From the NCBI GenBank assembly GCA_905235815.1, contig CAJOMT010000010.1:1-27278 (forward strand): a DNA stretch of 27,278 bases, in the 5' to 3' direction. Shown here one piece after another: positions 15,019-22,519 of the stretch. The position numbers and the translations under genes are program-made. Position 1 is the first letter of the stretch. Every line of letters begins with the position of its first letter. The notes below the pieces were generated by a model that saw nothing but the letters and a program-made list of their open reading frames with translations, was not told the DNA's origin and did not search any database. This stretch comes from an uncultured Clostridia bacterium (GTDB lineage Bacteria; Bacillota; Clostridia; Christensenellales; Borkfalkiaceae).

Positions 15019-15077
15019 ACAAAGTCAAAAACAACGAAAAATTTTTGATGTAAAAGTGGGCAAAATACCCCTAAAAC

Positions 15078-15117
15078 AACGGGTAGTTTGACACAAAACA
15101 CAGTCAAACTACCCGTT
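15078..15117 (+). terminator. Perfect 15-bp hairpin (terminator or recombination structure)
   Basis: 15078-15092 pairs fully with 15103-15117 around a 10-nt loop. No T-run follows on the plus strand, so termination may be weak. It occupies the position that the AT-rich hairpin holds in copy 1. Confidence 0.5.
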
Positions 15118-15171
15118 AAAGTGGTCAAAGACCAAATTTATCATAATAAAATATTTGTTTTACGTATATGC

Positions 15172-15200
15172 TTGACAAATAAACGTTATTTGACTATAAT
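15172..15200 (+). promoter_or_regulatory. Perfect sigma-70 promoter with spacer-embedded inverted repeat
   Basis: TTGACA (15172-15177), 17-nt spacer, TATAAT (15195-15200). CAAATAA (15176-15182) and TTATTTG (15186-15192) form a perfect inverted repeat across a 3-nt centre, inside the promoter, as a repressor operator would. Confidence 0.75.
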
Positions 15201-15236
15201 AAAGTTGTAATTTAGATTTGTCAGAGGATGGTTTTA

Positions 15237-16493
15237 ATGTATATAAAAAGAAGTATTGAAAACGTAGTTAAAAATAGAGCAAAAAATAGTAAATGTTTAT
15301 TGCTTACAGGGCCGAGACAAGTTGGAAAATCTACTTTGCTTAAAGAACTATATAAGGGCGTGAAGTATTATACTTTCGATGATAAAATTCTTTTAGCGGC
15401 GGAAGAAAATGATCCTATGCTTTTTATTAAAAACATATCGATTCCCGCTATAATCGACGAGGTTCAATATGCGAAAAATCTGTTTCCGTATATAAAAATG
15501 GAGTGCGACAAAGAAAATGTTTATGAAAAATTTTATCTTACCGGTTCGCAACAAATGAAACTAATGGAAAAGGCGAAAGAGTCTTTGGCTGGCAGGGTAA
15601 GTATTCTTGAATTGCAAGGGCTTTCAATGCGTGAATTAAACGGAATATCTTTTAACAAGCATTTTGTCCCGACGGAAGAATATATAAAAGAACGTGAAAA
15701 AGAGATAAAGCCGTATAAAAATATCTGGCAAACGATTTTCCGCGGCTCGTATCCCGAAATGCAAGTTATAGAAAGAGAGTGGGTGGATTTTTATTCGTCT
15801 TATGTTAAAACATATTTGGAAAGAGACATAAGAGATGAAATTTCTGTTAAAGACGAAATTGCATTTATGAGATTTTTAACGGCAACGGCTGCAAGGACAG
15901 GGCAACTTTTAAATTACGCTAATATAGCGGAAGAAGTCGGTGTTTCGCAAGTAACGATAAAAAGTTGGATATCTGTTTTGCAAAAGACAGGGTTGATATA
16001 TTTACTGCAACCATATTATTCAAGTCATTTAACGCGAGCGATAAAAACGCCGAAAATTTATTTCAGGGATACGGGACTTGCCTGTTATTTGTCAAGATGG
16101 ACAAAAGCCGAAGCGCTTGAAAGCAGTGCGGTGGCAGGGAACATGTTCGAAACGTTCATTATTTCGGAGATAATAAAATCTTTTACAAATGAAGGCTTGG
16201 AATATAATTTCAGCGTATTTTACTATCGCGGAAAAGATAAAATAAAAAAGAAAAAGAACGGCGAGTTGGCGGAAACGGAGAGCGAAATAGATTTAATTAT
16301 AGAGGAAAACGGAACGTTATACCCTATCGAAATAAAAAAGAGCGCTAATCCGACGATTTCCATGGCAGACACGTTTGACGTTTTGGATAAAGACGTTGAT
16401 AAAAAACGCGGAACGGGCGTTATTTTATGTCAGTACGACCAAAAACTTTTTTTGAAAAACGATGTGATTGTTTTACCGATAGAGTATATATAA
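15237..16493 (+). CDS. AAA_14 / DUF4143 ATPase, copy 2
   Basis: A 418-residue ATPase. Walker A GPRQVGKS (25-32), Walker B AIIDEVQ (71-77), sensor-like LTGSQQ (101-106), a helical middle with RDIRDE and FRDTGLACYL (DUF4143), and a C-terminal nuclease-like segment with SEIDLII followed by YPIEIKKSANP. Function in the cell is unknown for the family. I prefer ATG 15237 over ATG 15228 because AGAGGA (15223-15228) is then 8 nt upstream and the N-terminus MYIKR matches the usual family start. It follows a recombinase tail as in copy 1, has its own consensus promoter, and ends 168 bp before a convergent AraC gene. Confidence 0.9.
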   Translation: MYIKRSIENVVKNRAKNSKCLLLTGPRQVGKSTLLKELYKGVKYYTFDDKILLAAEENDPMLFIKNISIPAIIDEVQYAKNLFPYIKMECDKENVYEKFYLTGSQQMKLMEKAKESLAGRVSILELQGLSMRELNGISFNKHFVPTEEYIKEREKEIKPYKNIWQTIFRGSYPEMQVIEREWVDFYSSYVKTYLERDIRDEISVKDEIAFMRFLTATAARTGQLLNYANIAEEVGVSQVTIKSWISVLQKTGLIYLLQPYYSSHLTRAIKTPKIYFRDTGLACYLSRWTKAEALESSAVAGNMFETFIISEIIKSFTNEGLEYNFSVFYYRGKDKIKKKKNGELAETESEIDLIIEENGTLYPIEIKKSANPTISMADTFDVLDKDVDKKRGTGVILCQYDQKLFLKNDVIVLPIEYI

Positions 16494-16660
16494 TAACTTA
16501 TTATAATCGGAGTTCTACTATAAAATGCCAACCCTAGCATAAAATTAAAAGAAGGTAAATAAAATTCTCCAAATTTTAAATTATAAAATCGCAGGATTTT
16601 CAATTTTTATAAAAAGCGGTATTTTTGAATAAAATATAGATAAAATTTCTTGGTGAAAAG

Positions 16661-17518
16661 TCATTGTTTAAATGTTTTTGGTAGGACATTGGTGTATTTT
16701 TTGAAAATCCTGTTAAAGTTTGCCGTATTGTTAAACCCGCAAGTAAGAGCGATGTTGAGAATATTGTCATCGGAATTTCTTATGCGGTAAATGGCAGCAT
16801 CGATGCGTTTTATTGAAATATATTCCCATACACTTAAGCCCATTATAGATTTAAATACATGAGAGTAATATGTTCTTGTAAGGTTTGCCATTGTTGCGAG
16901 ATGATTTAGATTCAAATTTTCGTTAAAATGTGCATTGATATAATCTACGGTTCTGAAAATATCGTCCGAGCATTTTGTTGACGCGAAAGTGCGGTCAATG
17001 TGTTTAATTTGGTATCGTGATAATTCTATAATTATATCATTCAACAGGGTTTCAATTTTAAAAATATAATTTGTTTTTTTTTCATTAAACTCAAAAATTA
17101 AATTATCAATATTTGTAATAATTTTTTCTTTAGATTTTTTGGAAATATAATCAGACAGTTTAGCTGATTTAAAATTGTTTGAAAGAAATCTTATACCGAA
17201 ATTATCATCGGTTCCTGAAATCGGGTGCATAAATCTGAAATATTGAGGATTAATATGTAAATTAATTAAGTGCATATTTTCATTTGATATATCCGTTATA
17301 CAATGTGCTTTATTTGGTTTAAAAACAAAAATATCACCGTCATTTATCTCATAATTATTACCGCTATTATAAATTCCTTTTCCCGAGCTGACATAGCATA
17401 ATTCGAAATCAATATGATGGTGGATACGAAAAGAACATTGCCTTGTTAAGGCAAATGATTTATATATTTGAACAATAGTCTCGTTTTTATTATTTTTCAA
17501 TTCTCCAACCGTTTCCAT
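16661..17518 (-). CDS. AraC-family transcriptional regulator of the adjacent sugar operon
   Basis: A 285-residue regulator. The N-terminal cupin-like sensor has FRIHHHIDFELCYVSSGKG and INDGDIFVFKPNKAH. The C-terminal ~100 residues hold two helix-turn-helix motifs, including LATMANLTRTYYSHVFK and IALTCGFNNTANFNRIFKKY. It should bind DNA and respond to a sugar or sugar acid. I chose ATG 17518 because a perfect promoter ends 6 nt before it, which predicts a leaderless message; the alternative TTG at 17557 lies upstream of the -35 box and has no ribosome site. It is divergent from the enolase-superfamily operon, with paired half-sites between them, and so is probably its activator. It may also be autoregulated. 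Confidence 0.85.
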   Translation of the reverse strand: METVGELKNNKNETIVQIYKSFALTRQCSFRIHHHIDFELCYVSSGKGIYNSGNNYEINDGDIFVFKPNKAHCITDISNENMHLINLHINPQYFRFMHPISGTDDNFGIRFLSNNFKSAKLSDYISKKSKEKIITNIDNLIFEFNEKKTNYIFKIETLLNDIIIELSRYQIKHIDRTFASTKCSDDIFRTVDYINAHFNENLNLNHLATMANLTRTYYSHVFKSIMGLSVWEYISIKRIDAAIYRIRNSDDNILNIALTCGFNNTANFNRIFKKYTNVLPKTFKQ

Positions 17519-17524
17519 AATTTG

Positions 17525-17553
17525 ATTATATAATGTAGTACTTATATTGTCAA
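17525..17553 (-). promoter_or_regulatory. Consensus promoter giving a leaderless araC message
   Basis: Minus strand: TTGACA (17553-17548), 17-nt spacer, TATAAT (17530-17525), then CAAATT and ATG at 17518. A start point 7 nt after the -10 would fall on the A of ATG. Confidence 0.65.
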
Positions 17554-17561
17554 GCAAATCG

Positions 17562-17599
17562 TAATATAGTTTGTAAAATTCATAATATACTTGTTGAAA
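17562..17599 (+). promoter_or_regulatory. Two direct 17-bp half-sites, AraC-type operator
   Basis: TAATATAGTTTGTAAAA (17562-17578) and TAATATACTTGTTGAAA (17583-17599) agree at 13 of 17 positions and are offset by 21 bp, the spacing of AraC I1/I2 half-sites. The second ends exactly at the -35 box (17594-17599) of the enolase-operon promoter, the placement used for class II activation. Confidence 0.6.
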
Positions 17600-17622
17600 T
17601 GTTTATGCCCATATTTTATAAT
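17594..17622 (+). promoter_or_regulatory. Promoter of the sugar-acid operon
   Basis: TTGAAA (17594-17599), 17-nt spacer, TATAAT (17617-17622), 34 bp before the first start codon. AGAGGA (17642-17647) is the ribosome site. Confidence 0.7.
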
Positions 17623-17655
17623 AAAAGCATAAAAAATAAATAGAGGAAATTAAGT

Positions 17656-18972
17656 TTGAACGCAAACGAGTTGAAGATAACGGATTTAAGAGTTGCAGAT
17701 ATAGACGGACTTCCGAAACATATGATTTTACTTAAAATCTATACGAACGACCCTGACATTGTCGGGTATGGCGAAGTGAGAGACGCATCAAGTGCTACTT
17801 ATGCAAAAATGCTTAAAAGCCGTTTGGTGGGAGAAAATCCATTAAATGTGGAAAAACTTTTTAATAGGATAAAGCAGTTCGGCGGGCATTCGCGACAAGG
17901 GGGCGGCGTTTCGGGAATCGAAATTGCTCTTTGGGATATTATAGGGAAATTTTATAGAGTTCCCGTATATCAATTACTCGGCGGTAAATATCGCGATAAA
18001 GTACGCATTTATTGCGATACGGACGTTGAAGGTAAACACACGGGGACTGATATGGGAAATGCCTTAAAAAAGCGGGTGAAGCAGGGTTTTACTTTTCTTA
18101 AAATGGATTTGGGAATTGAGTTGTTGTACGACGAACCTGGTACACTTAATGCACCGCTCGGAATGATTGAAGATATGAAAAAGTATTCTATGAAAGCAAT
18201 ATGCCATCAGTCGGGCAGCATTGATAAATCTTTAATGTTCGGTAAAAATTACGATATATTTACAATTCCGCATTATGCGACAGGAATACATCTTACAGAG
18301 AAAGGACAGGAATATCTTGAAGATTATGTAAAACAGGTAAGAGATGTAATAGGGAATGAAGTTCCGCTTGCGATAGACCATTTCGGGCACGTTGCAATAG
18401 AAGATGCAATAAAATTTTCTAAACGGCTCGAAAAATATAATATAGCCTGGATGGAAGATTTAACGCCTTGGCAAAATACGAAAGATATAAAGAAATTTGC
18501 CGATAATTCTTTTGTTCCGATTTGTACGGGTGAAGATATATATCTTGCTGAAAATTTTGAGGATGTAATTAAGGCGGGTATAAATACCATACATCCTGAT
18601 GTTCTTACGGTAGGCGGACTCGGAGAAATGAAAAAGGTAGGCGAACTTTGCGAAAAATACGGTGCATCGCTCGCCATTCATATGGCGGAAAGTCCGATAG
18701 GATTTATGGCGGCTATACATGCGGCGGCGGCAATTAGAAACATACTTGCGGTGGAGTTCCACTCGGTCGACCATCCCGAATGGTTTAATCTCGTAAATCC
18801 CACCATAAAACTTGAAAACGGATTTATGAAAGTACCTGATGCTCCCGGACTTGGCATAGAGAGTCTTAATGAAGAATTAATAGAAAAGTTTAAAAAAGCA
18901 GATTGTGGAAAGCCTTGGGCAAGTACGGACGAATGGAATGGCGAGTGGTCTAATGACAGAGAATGGTCATAA
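17656..18972 (+). CDS. Enolase-superfamily sugar-acid dehydratase (mandelate racemase / MLE type)
   Basis: A 438-residue enzyme starting at TTG 17656 (AGAGGA 8 nt upstream). The N-terminal capping domain (about 1-120) precedes a modified TIM barrel. Expected magnesium ligands are D241 (AIDHFGH), E267 (WMEDLTP) and E293 (CTGEDIY). The general base is H342 (AIHMAESP), paired with D315 (HPDVLTVGG), the mandelate-racemase-group His-Asp dyad. K149 in LKMD stands where KxK usually occurs, but its second residue is Asp, so probably only one face of the site has a base, as in acid-sugar dehydratases. It should dehydrate an aldonate to a 2-keto-3-deoxy acid. The substrate is unknown; fuconate, rhamnonate or galactonate are candidates. 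It is the first gene of a tightly packed operon. Confidence 0.85.
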   Translation: MNANELKITDLRVADIDGLPKHMILLKIYTNDPDIVGYGEVRDASSATYAKMLKSRLVGENPLNVEKLFNRIKQFGGHSRQGGGVSGIEIALWDIIGKFYRVPVYQLLGGKYRDKVRIYCDTDVEGKHTGTDMGNALKKRVKQGFTFLKMDLGIELLYDEPGTLNAPLGMIEDMKKYSMKAICHQSGSIDKSLMFGKNYDIFTIPHYATGIHLTEKGQEYLEDYVKQVRDVIGNEVPLAIDHFGHVAIEDAIKFSKRLEKYNIAWMEDLTPWQNTKDIKKFADNSFVPICTGEDIYLAENFEDVIKAGINTIHPDVLTVGGLGEMKKVGELCEKYGASLAIHMAESPIGFMAAIHAAAAIRNILAVEFHSVDHPEWFNLVNPTIKLENGFMKVPDAPGLGIESLNEELIEKFKKADCGKPWASTDEWNGEWSNDREWS

Positions 18973-18986
18973 ATTTTGGTGAAAAA

Positions 18987-19331
18987 ATGGAAATAAAAGA
19001 ATATAACGGTGAGGATTATTGTCCGATGTTTTCATATGGAGGATGGAGAGTTGCCGTAGCGAATTTTTGTGAACGTTTGAAAGAGGAAAATCTTTGTCGA
19101 TTAGAACGACATTTAAATACAGAGGAAGTTTTTGTGCTTTTACAGGGTGAAGCGACTTTATACATAGGTAAGATCATGAAAGCTTATCCAATGGAAATAG
19201 GTAAATTGTATAATGTTCACTGTGGCGAGTGGCATTGTATTTCTATGAAAATGGGCGCAAGGGTTGTTATCGTTGAAAATGACGACACTAATGATAAAAA
19301 CACAGAAAGATTTTATTTTAGAGAGACTTAA
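18987..19331 (+). CDS. Small cupin-domain protein
   Basis: A 114-residue single-domain cupin. RHLNTEEVFVLLQGEATLYIG gives the first cupin motif with H and E metal ligands, and VHCGEWHCIS gives part of the second. I chose ATG 18987, preceded by GGTGA, over ATG 18963, which lies inside the dehydratase gene. Small cupins in such operons often bind or epimerise sugar acids or lactones, or act as lyases; this one cannot be assigned. It follows the dehydratase by 14 bp and abuts the SDR gene. Confidence 0.75.
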   Translation: MEIKEYNGEDYCPMFSYGGWRVAVANFCERLKEENLCRLERHLNTEEVFVLLQGEATLYIGKIMKAYPMEIGKLYNVHCGEWHCISMKMGARVVIVENDDTNDKNTERFYFRET

Positions 19332-20045
19332 ATGAAAAAAGTATTAATTACAGGTTCTACACAGGGAATAGGAAAATCAATAGCTACGGCGTTGGTTGCA
19401 AAAGGATATGAAGTAGTTGTGCATTGCTCGAAAGATTTAGAAAAAGCCGAAAAGGTGCGTAAAGAGATAAGTGCAAGCAAAGCAGTTGTTTGTGATTTGT
19501 CAGATATGGCAGATATTAAATCTTTGTACGCTAAAACCGGTACGGTGGATTGTCTTATTTTAAATGCGAGCGTACAGTATAAAAATAAGTGGACTGATGT
19601 TTCTGAAAGTGAATTTGACAACCAAATTGACGTAAATTTCAAAAGTACGTTTTTTTTAATGCAAGATTATTTGCCTGCGATGAAAGAAAAAGGTTTCGGT
19701 AGGGTTATAACGATAGGTAGTGTAAATCAATATCGTAATCATCCCGAACTAACTATTTATTCGGCAACAAAATGCGCAGTCGAAGGTCTTGTAAGAAACA
19801 TTGCCAAACAAGTTGCGCCGTATGGAATAACAGTGAATAATGTTGCACCCGGTGCGATACTTACGCCGAGAAACCGGAGTGTTTATGATGACGACAATGC
19901 AAGGGAAAAGGTGGAAAGCCTAATTCCTATAGGCAGATTCGGTGAGCCTGAAGATATTGTTGGAGCGATTGTGCTTTTGTGTAGTGAACAGGGTAGTTAT
20001 ATTACGGGTGCAGATATTGTTATAGATGGTGGCATGAAATTATGA
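19332..20045 (+). CDS. Short-chain dehydrogenase/reductase (candidate sugar dehydrogenase)
   Basis: A 237-residue classical SDR. TGSTQGIG (7-14) is the cofactor motif, NAS (78-80) takes the place of NNAG, and the catalytic set is N102, S130, Y143 and K147 (YSATK). The C-terminal ITGADIVIDGGMKL is standard for the FabG-like group. In this operon it may oxidise an aldose to its lactone, or oxidise a 2-keto-3-deoxy acid, as known SDRs of fucose and rhamnose oxidation do. Its ATG directly follows the cupin stop and it overlaps the nitroreductase by 4 bp. Confidence 0.9.
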   Translation: MKKVLITGSTQGIGKSIATALVAKGYEVVVHCSKDLEKAEKVRKEISASKAVVCDLSDMADIKSLYAKTGTVDCLILNASVQYKNKWTDVSESEFDNQIDVNFKSTFFLMQDYLPAMKEKGFGRVITIGSVNQYRNHPELTIYSATKCAVEGLVRNIAKQVAPYGITVNNVAPGAILTPRNRSVYDDDNAREKVESLIPIGRFGEPEDIVGAIVLLCSEQGSYITGADIVIDGGMKL

Positions 20046-20590
20046 GTTATTCGTTTAATGAACTGATAAAAATAAGACAGGCTTACAGGAGTTTTTCAGA
20101 TAAGCCGATAGCGAAAGATTTGTTGTATGATATTATTGCAATGGCAAAAAACGCTCCTTCCGCGTGCAATTCGCAACCTTGGCGCGTGTATATTACCTAT
20201 ACGCAGGAAGAAAATGTAAAAATGCGAGAGAGTTTACAGGATAACGGTAGAAATGTGTTTTTAGACACCGCGAAAGCATTTATCGCCGTATACAAAAATG
20301 AAGCAATAAAACTTAACCTGGGGGCGGAAAGTAAGTTTTCTCTTTTGCATTTTGTCGAATACGATATAGGTGAGTTTGTCGCTTATCTTACGCTTGCAGC
20401 AAAAAATAAAGGCGTAGACAGTTGCATTATAGGTTGGGTAAATAACGAGAAACTTAACGAAACCTTTTCCTTAAACGGTAAATGCGACTTGGTTATCGCA
20501 CTTGGGTATGCCAAGGATGATAAAGTAAGGACTAAAAAAAGAAAGGATTTAAAAGAAATAATAATAAATTATAAGGAAGAAGAATTATGA
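20042..20590 (+). CDS. Nitroreductase-family FMN oxidoreductase
   Basis: A 182-residue protein of normal family length. RQAYRSFSDKPI near the N-terminus and APSACNSQPWRVYI match the FMN-binding motifs (R-SxRxF and ASSxxNxQPW), and the C-terminal half has ALGYAKDD. Members reduce nitro compounds, enones or flavins with NAD(P)H. Its role in a sugar-acid operon is not obvious; it may regenerate cofactor or reduce an unsaturated intermediate. It overlaps both neighbours by 4 bp (ATGA), so it is translated as part of the operon. Confidence 0.9.
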   Translation: MSYSFNELIKIRQAYRSFSDKPIAKDLLYDIIAMAKNAPSACNSQPWRVYITYTQEENVKMRESLQDNGRNVFLDTAKAFIAVYKNEAIKLNLGAESKFSLLHFVEYDIGEFVAYLTLAAKNKGVDSCIIGWVNNEKLNETFSLNGKCDLVIALGYAKDDKVRTKKRKDLKEIIINYKEEEL

Positions 20591-21492
20591 TAAAATTTAA
20601 TTCAAAAGAAGATATAATTGCTTTAACTCCGTTATGGAAAGGCGAAAGATTTCCCGACGGTAGACCGCGTGTTCAGGATAGATACCTTGATGAAATGCGC
20701 AAAATGACTTTGGAAGAATTGTGGAAGCCTATATTCTTAAAAGGATATGAAAGTCAGTTCGAAGGAGACCTTAAAACTTTGCACGACGATGGAAGAAAAC
20801 TCATAGGTCGTGCGGTAACGGCGACATTTGTTCCCACTCGTCCTGATTTACACGAAGTAATGTTTGGAGTGGGTGCTGAAGAAGGGCGAAAAGGAAACTA
20901 CAATCAATGGGTTATAGACAGTCTTGTTGGAGGTGATGTCGTTGTTGCTGATATGTATGACAAGATTTACAAGGGAACTTTTCTCGGTGGAAATCTAACT
21001 ACTGCAATAAAGACTAAAACAAAAACCGGCGGCGGAGTAATTTGGGGCGGTGTTCGCGACGTTGAACAAATGAAACAAGTGGAAGGTGTCCAAATATATT
21101 ATAGGGGTATAGATCCGACTCCGATACGCGAATTCATAATGAAAGATTTTAATGCTATAACTCGTATAGGTAAGGCAACTGTTTTGCCTGGAGATATAGT
21201 ATTTGGTGCTGGCGGCGGAGTATTGTTTATTCCTTCGCATCTTGTTGCCGAAGTTGTTGACGGAGCGGCAAAAACTCATGTTAAAGACGATTTCGGTTTT
21301 GAAATGATTGCGCAGAATAAATTTACGACAGCACAGATAGATAAAGCGACTTGGACTGAAGAAATGCTCGATTTACTCGTTGAGTGGATAAAGACAGACC
21401 CGCGTGGTGAAAAATACCGTCAGTTGGACTGGTCGCACGAATATGATTTAGCGAGAAACGGAGATCCGGATGATACGCAAACGGCATTATGA
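20587..21492 (+). CDS. RraA-family protein (HMG/CHA-aldolase-like), putative 2-keto-3-deoxy acid aldolase
   Basis: A 301-residue protein, longer than E. coli RraA (about 160) and like the ~300-residue RraA homologues of sugar loci in other phyla. The family core runs from about residue 70 to 230: RAVTATFVPTRPD, SLVGGDVVVADM, then GGVIWGGVRDVEQ, where R157-D158 is the conserved RD that binds substrate carboxylate and metal in the class II pyruvate aldolases HMG/CHA aldolase. GDIVFGAGGGVLFIP ends the core. An extra N-terminal 65 residues and a charged tail flank it. It follows the nitroreductase with a 4-bp overlap. Next to a dehydratase, an aldolase for the 2-keto-3-deoxy product is the most natural role. 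This is inference; RNase E regulation is unlikely here. Confidence 0.75.
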   Translation: MIKFNSKEDIIALTPLWKGERFPDGRPRVQDRYLDEMRKMTLEELWKPIFLKGYESQFEGDLKTLHDDGRKLIGRAVTATFVPTRPDLHEVMFGVGAEEGRKGNYNQWVIDSLVGGDVVVADMYDKIYKGTFLGGNLTTAIKTKTKTGGGVIWGGVRDVEQMKQVEGVQIYYRGIDPTPIREFIMKDFNAITRIGKATVLPGDIVFGAGGGVLFIPSHLVAEVVDGAAKTHVKDDFGFEMIAQNKFTTAQIDKATWTEEMLDLLVEWIKTDPRGEKYRQLDWSHEYDLARNGDPDDTQTAL

Positions 21493-22429
21493 TTTATATT
21501 TTATCTTGTGAAGAACCAGAAAACGGTGGTGGTATTTACGCTTTCGGTTTATCCGTAAACGGCGATTTAGTAATGAAAAAATATTTTCGTTGCGACCGCC
21601 CTATGTACGCAGTAAAATGTGATAAAGGACTTTGTGTTCTTTTGCGTGCTCCTTTTCTAAATAGTGAAGACAGCGGTTTTTTTTTATAGATGAAGATTTT
21701 ATAAATCTGTCCGATATAAAAAGTACACTGGGCAAATGCGCCTGTCATTTATGTGTGGAAGGAGGCAATGTATATATTGTCAATTATTTGAGCGGTAATA
21801 TTGTCAAAAACGGCGACGAAAAATTGACTAGAATAGGTAAAAGCATTAATCCAGTAAGGCAGACGGAACCGCATACACATTTTGTGGACAAAACATCGGA
21901 TGGCTATTTTGCGGTTTGTGATTTAGGAACGGACACGCTTGCATTTTATGATAAGGATTTATCTCTTATAAGTGAAGAAAGAGTTCCAAGCGGCTATGGG
22001 ATAAGACATATCGTTTTTTCGAAAGACGGCAAATATGTTTACGCTGTGAACGAGCTTGTGCCGTCCATAAGTGTTTTTAACTATGATAACGGCGCAGCGA
22101 AATTATTAAATACGGTTAAGATTGAATGTAAAAATCAAAAAGCAAGCGGCGCAGCGATTAGATTATCCAAAGACGGAAAGTTTTTGTATGTTTCGCTTCG
22201 GGAGGAAAATGTTCTTTGTGTGTTTTCAATAGATAAGGAAAATGTGCTTTTGGTACAAACTATTGATTGCTGCGGGGATGGTCCAAGAGACTTTGATATT
22301 TATGAGAATCATTTGATTATTTGTAATGAAAAAAGCGGAAACATTGTTGTTTACGATATGAAAAATAATTTGATAGGACGTAAGAACTCCGAAATAGAGC
22401 TAAAACAGGTTTTATGTATAATAAAATAA
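21489..22429 (+). pseudogene. Lactonase-family 7-bladed beta-propeller protein, frameshifted at a T9 run
   Basis: The gene starts at ATG 21489, overlapping the RraA-type gene by 4 bp. Its first frame ends at TAG 21687, and the rest lies in the -1 frame to 22429. Reading TTT twice at 21683 (one-base slip in the nine Ts at 21677-21685) gives a continuous ~313-residue protein of normal family length. Signatures of the 6-phosphogluconolactonase-like family follow: EPHTHFV, VCDLGTDTLAFYD, repeated SKDGK(Y/F)(V/L)Y blades and GDGPRDFDI. It would hydrolyse a sugar lactone to the acid used by the dehydratase. It is either a recent pseudogene, a gene expressed by transcriptional slippage, or a sequencing error. 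Treat it as possibly functional. Confidence 0.8.
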
Positions 22430-22519
22430 ACAACTATTGCAAAGATAAATTAAAGATAAAACAAATAAAATTGTAAAATATTGTCGATAGATACAAAATT
22501 AAAAGGCAGGTATTTTTTA

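Noticed and set aside
12844..16493. The two DUF4143 genes as a recent tandem duplication
   Set aside because: Protein motifs and lengths differ strongly (443 vs 418 residues, different Walker B and middle regions) and the promoters have unrelated operators.
18324..18677. 117-residue minus-strand ORF inside the dehydratase gene
   Set aside because: Antisense shadow of a conserved enolase-superfamily barrel.
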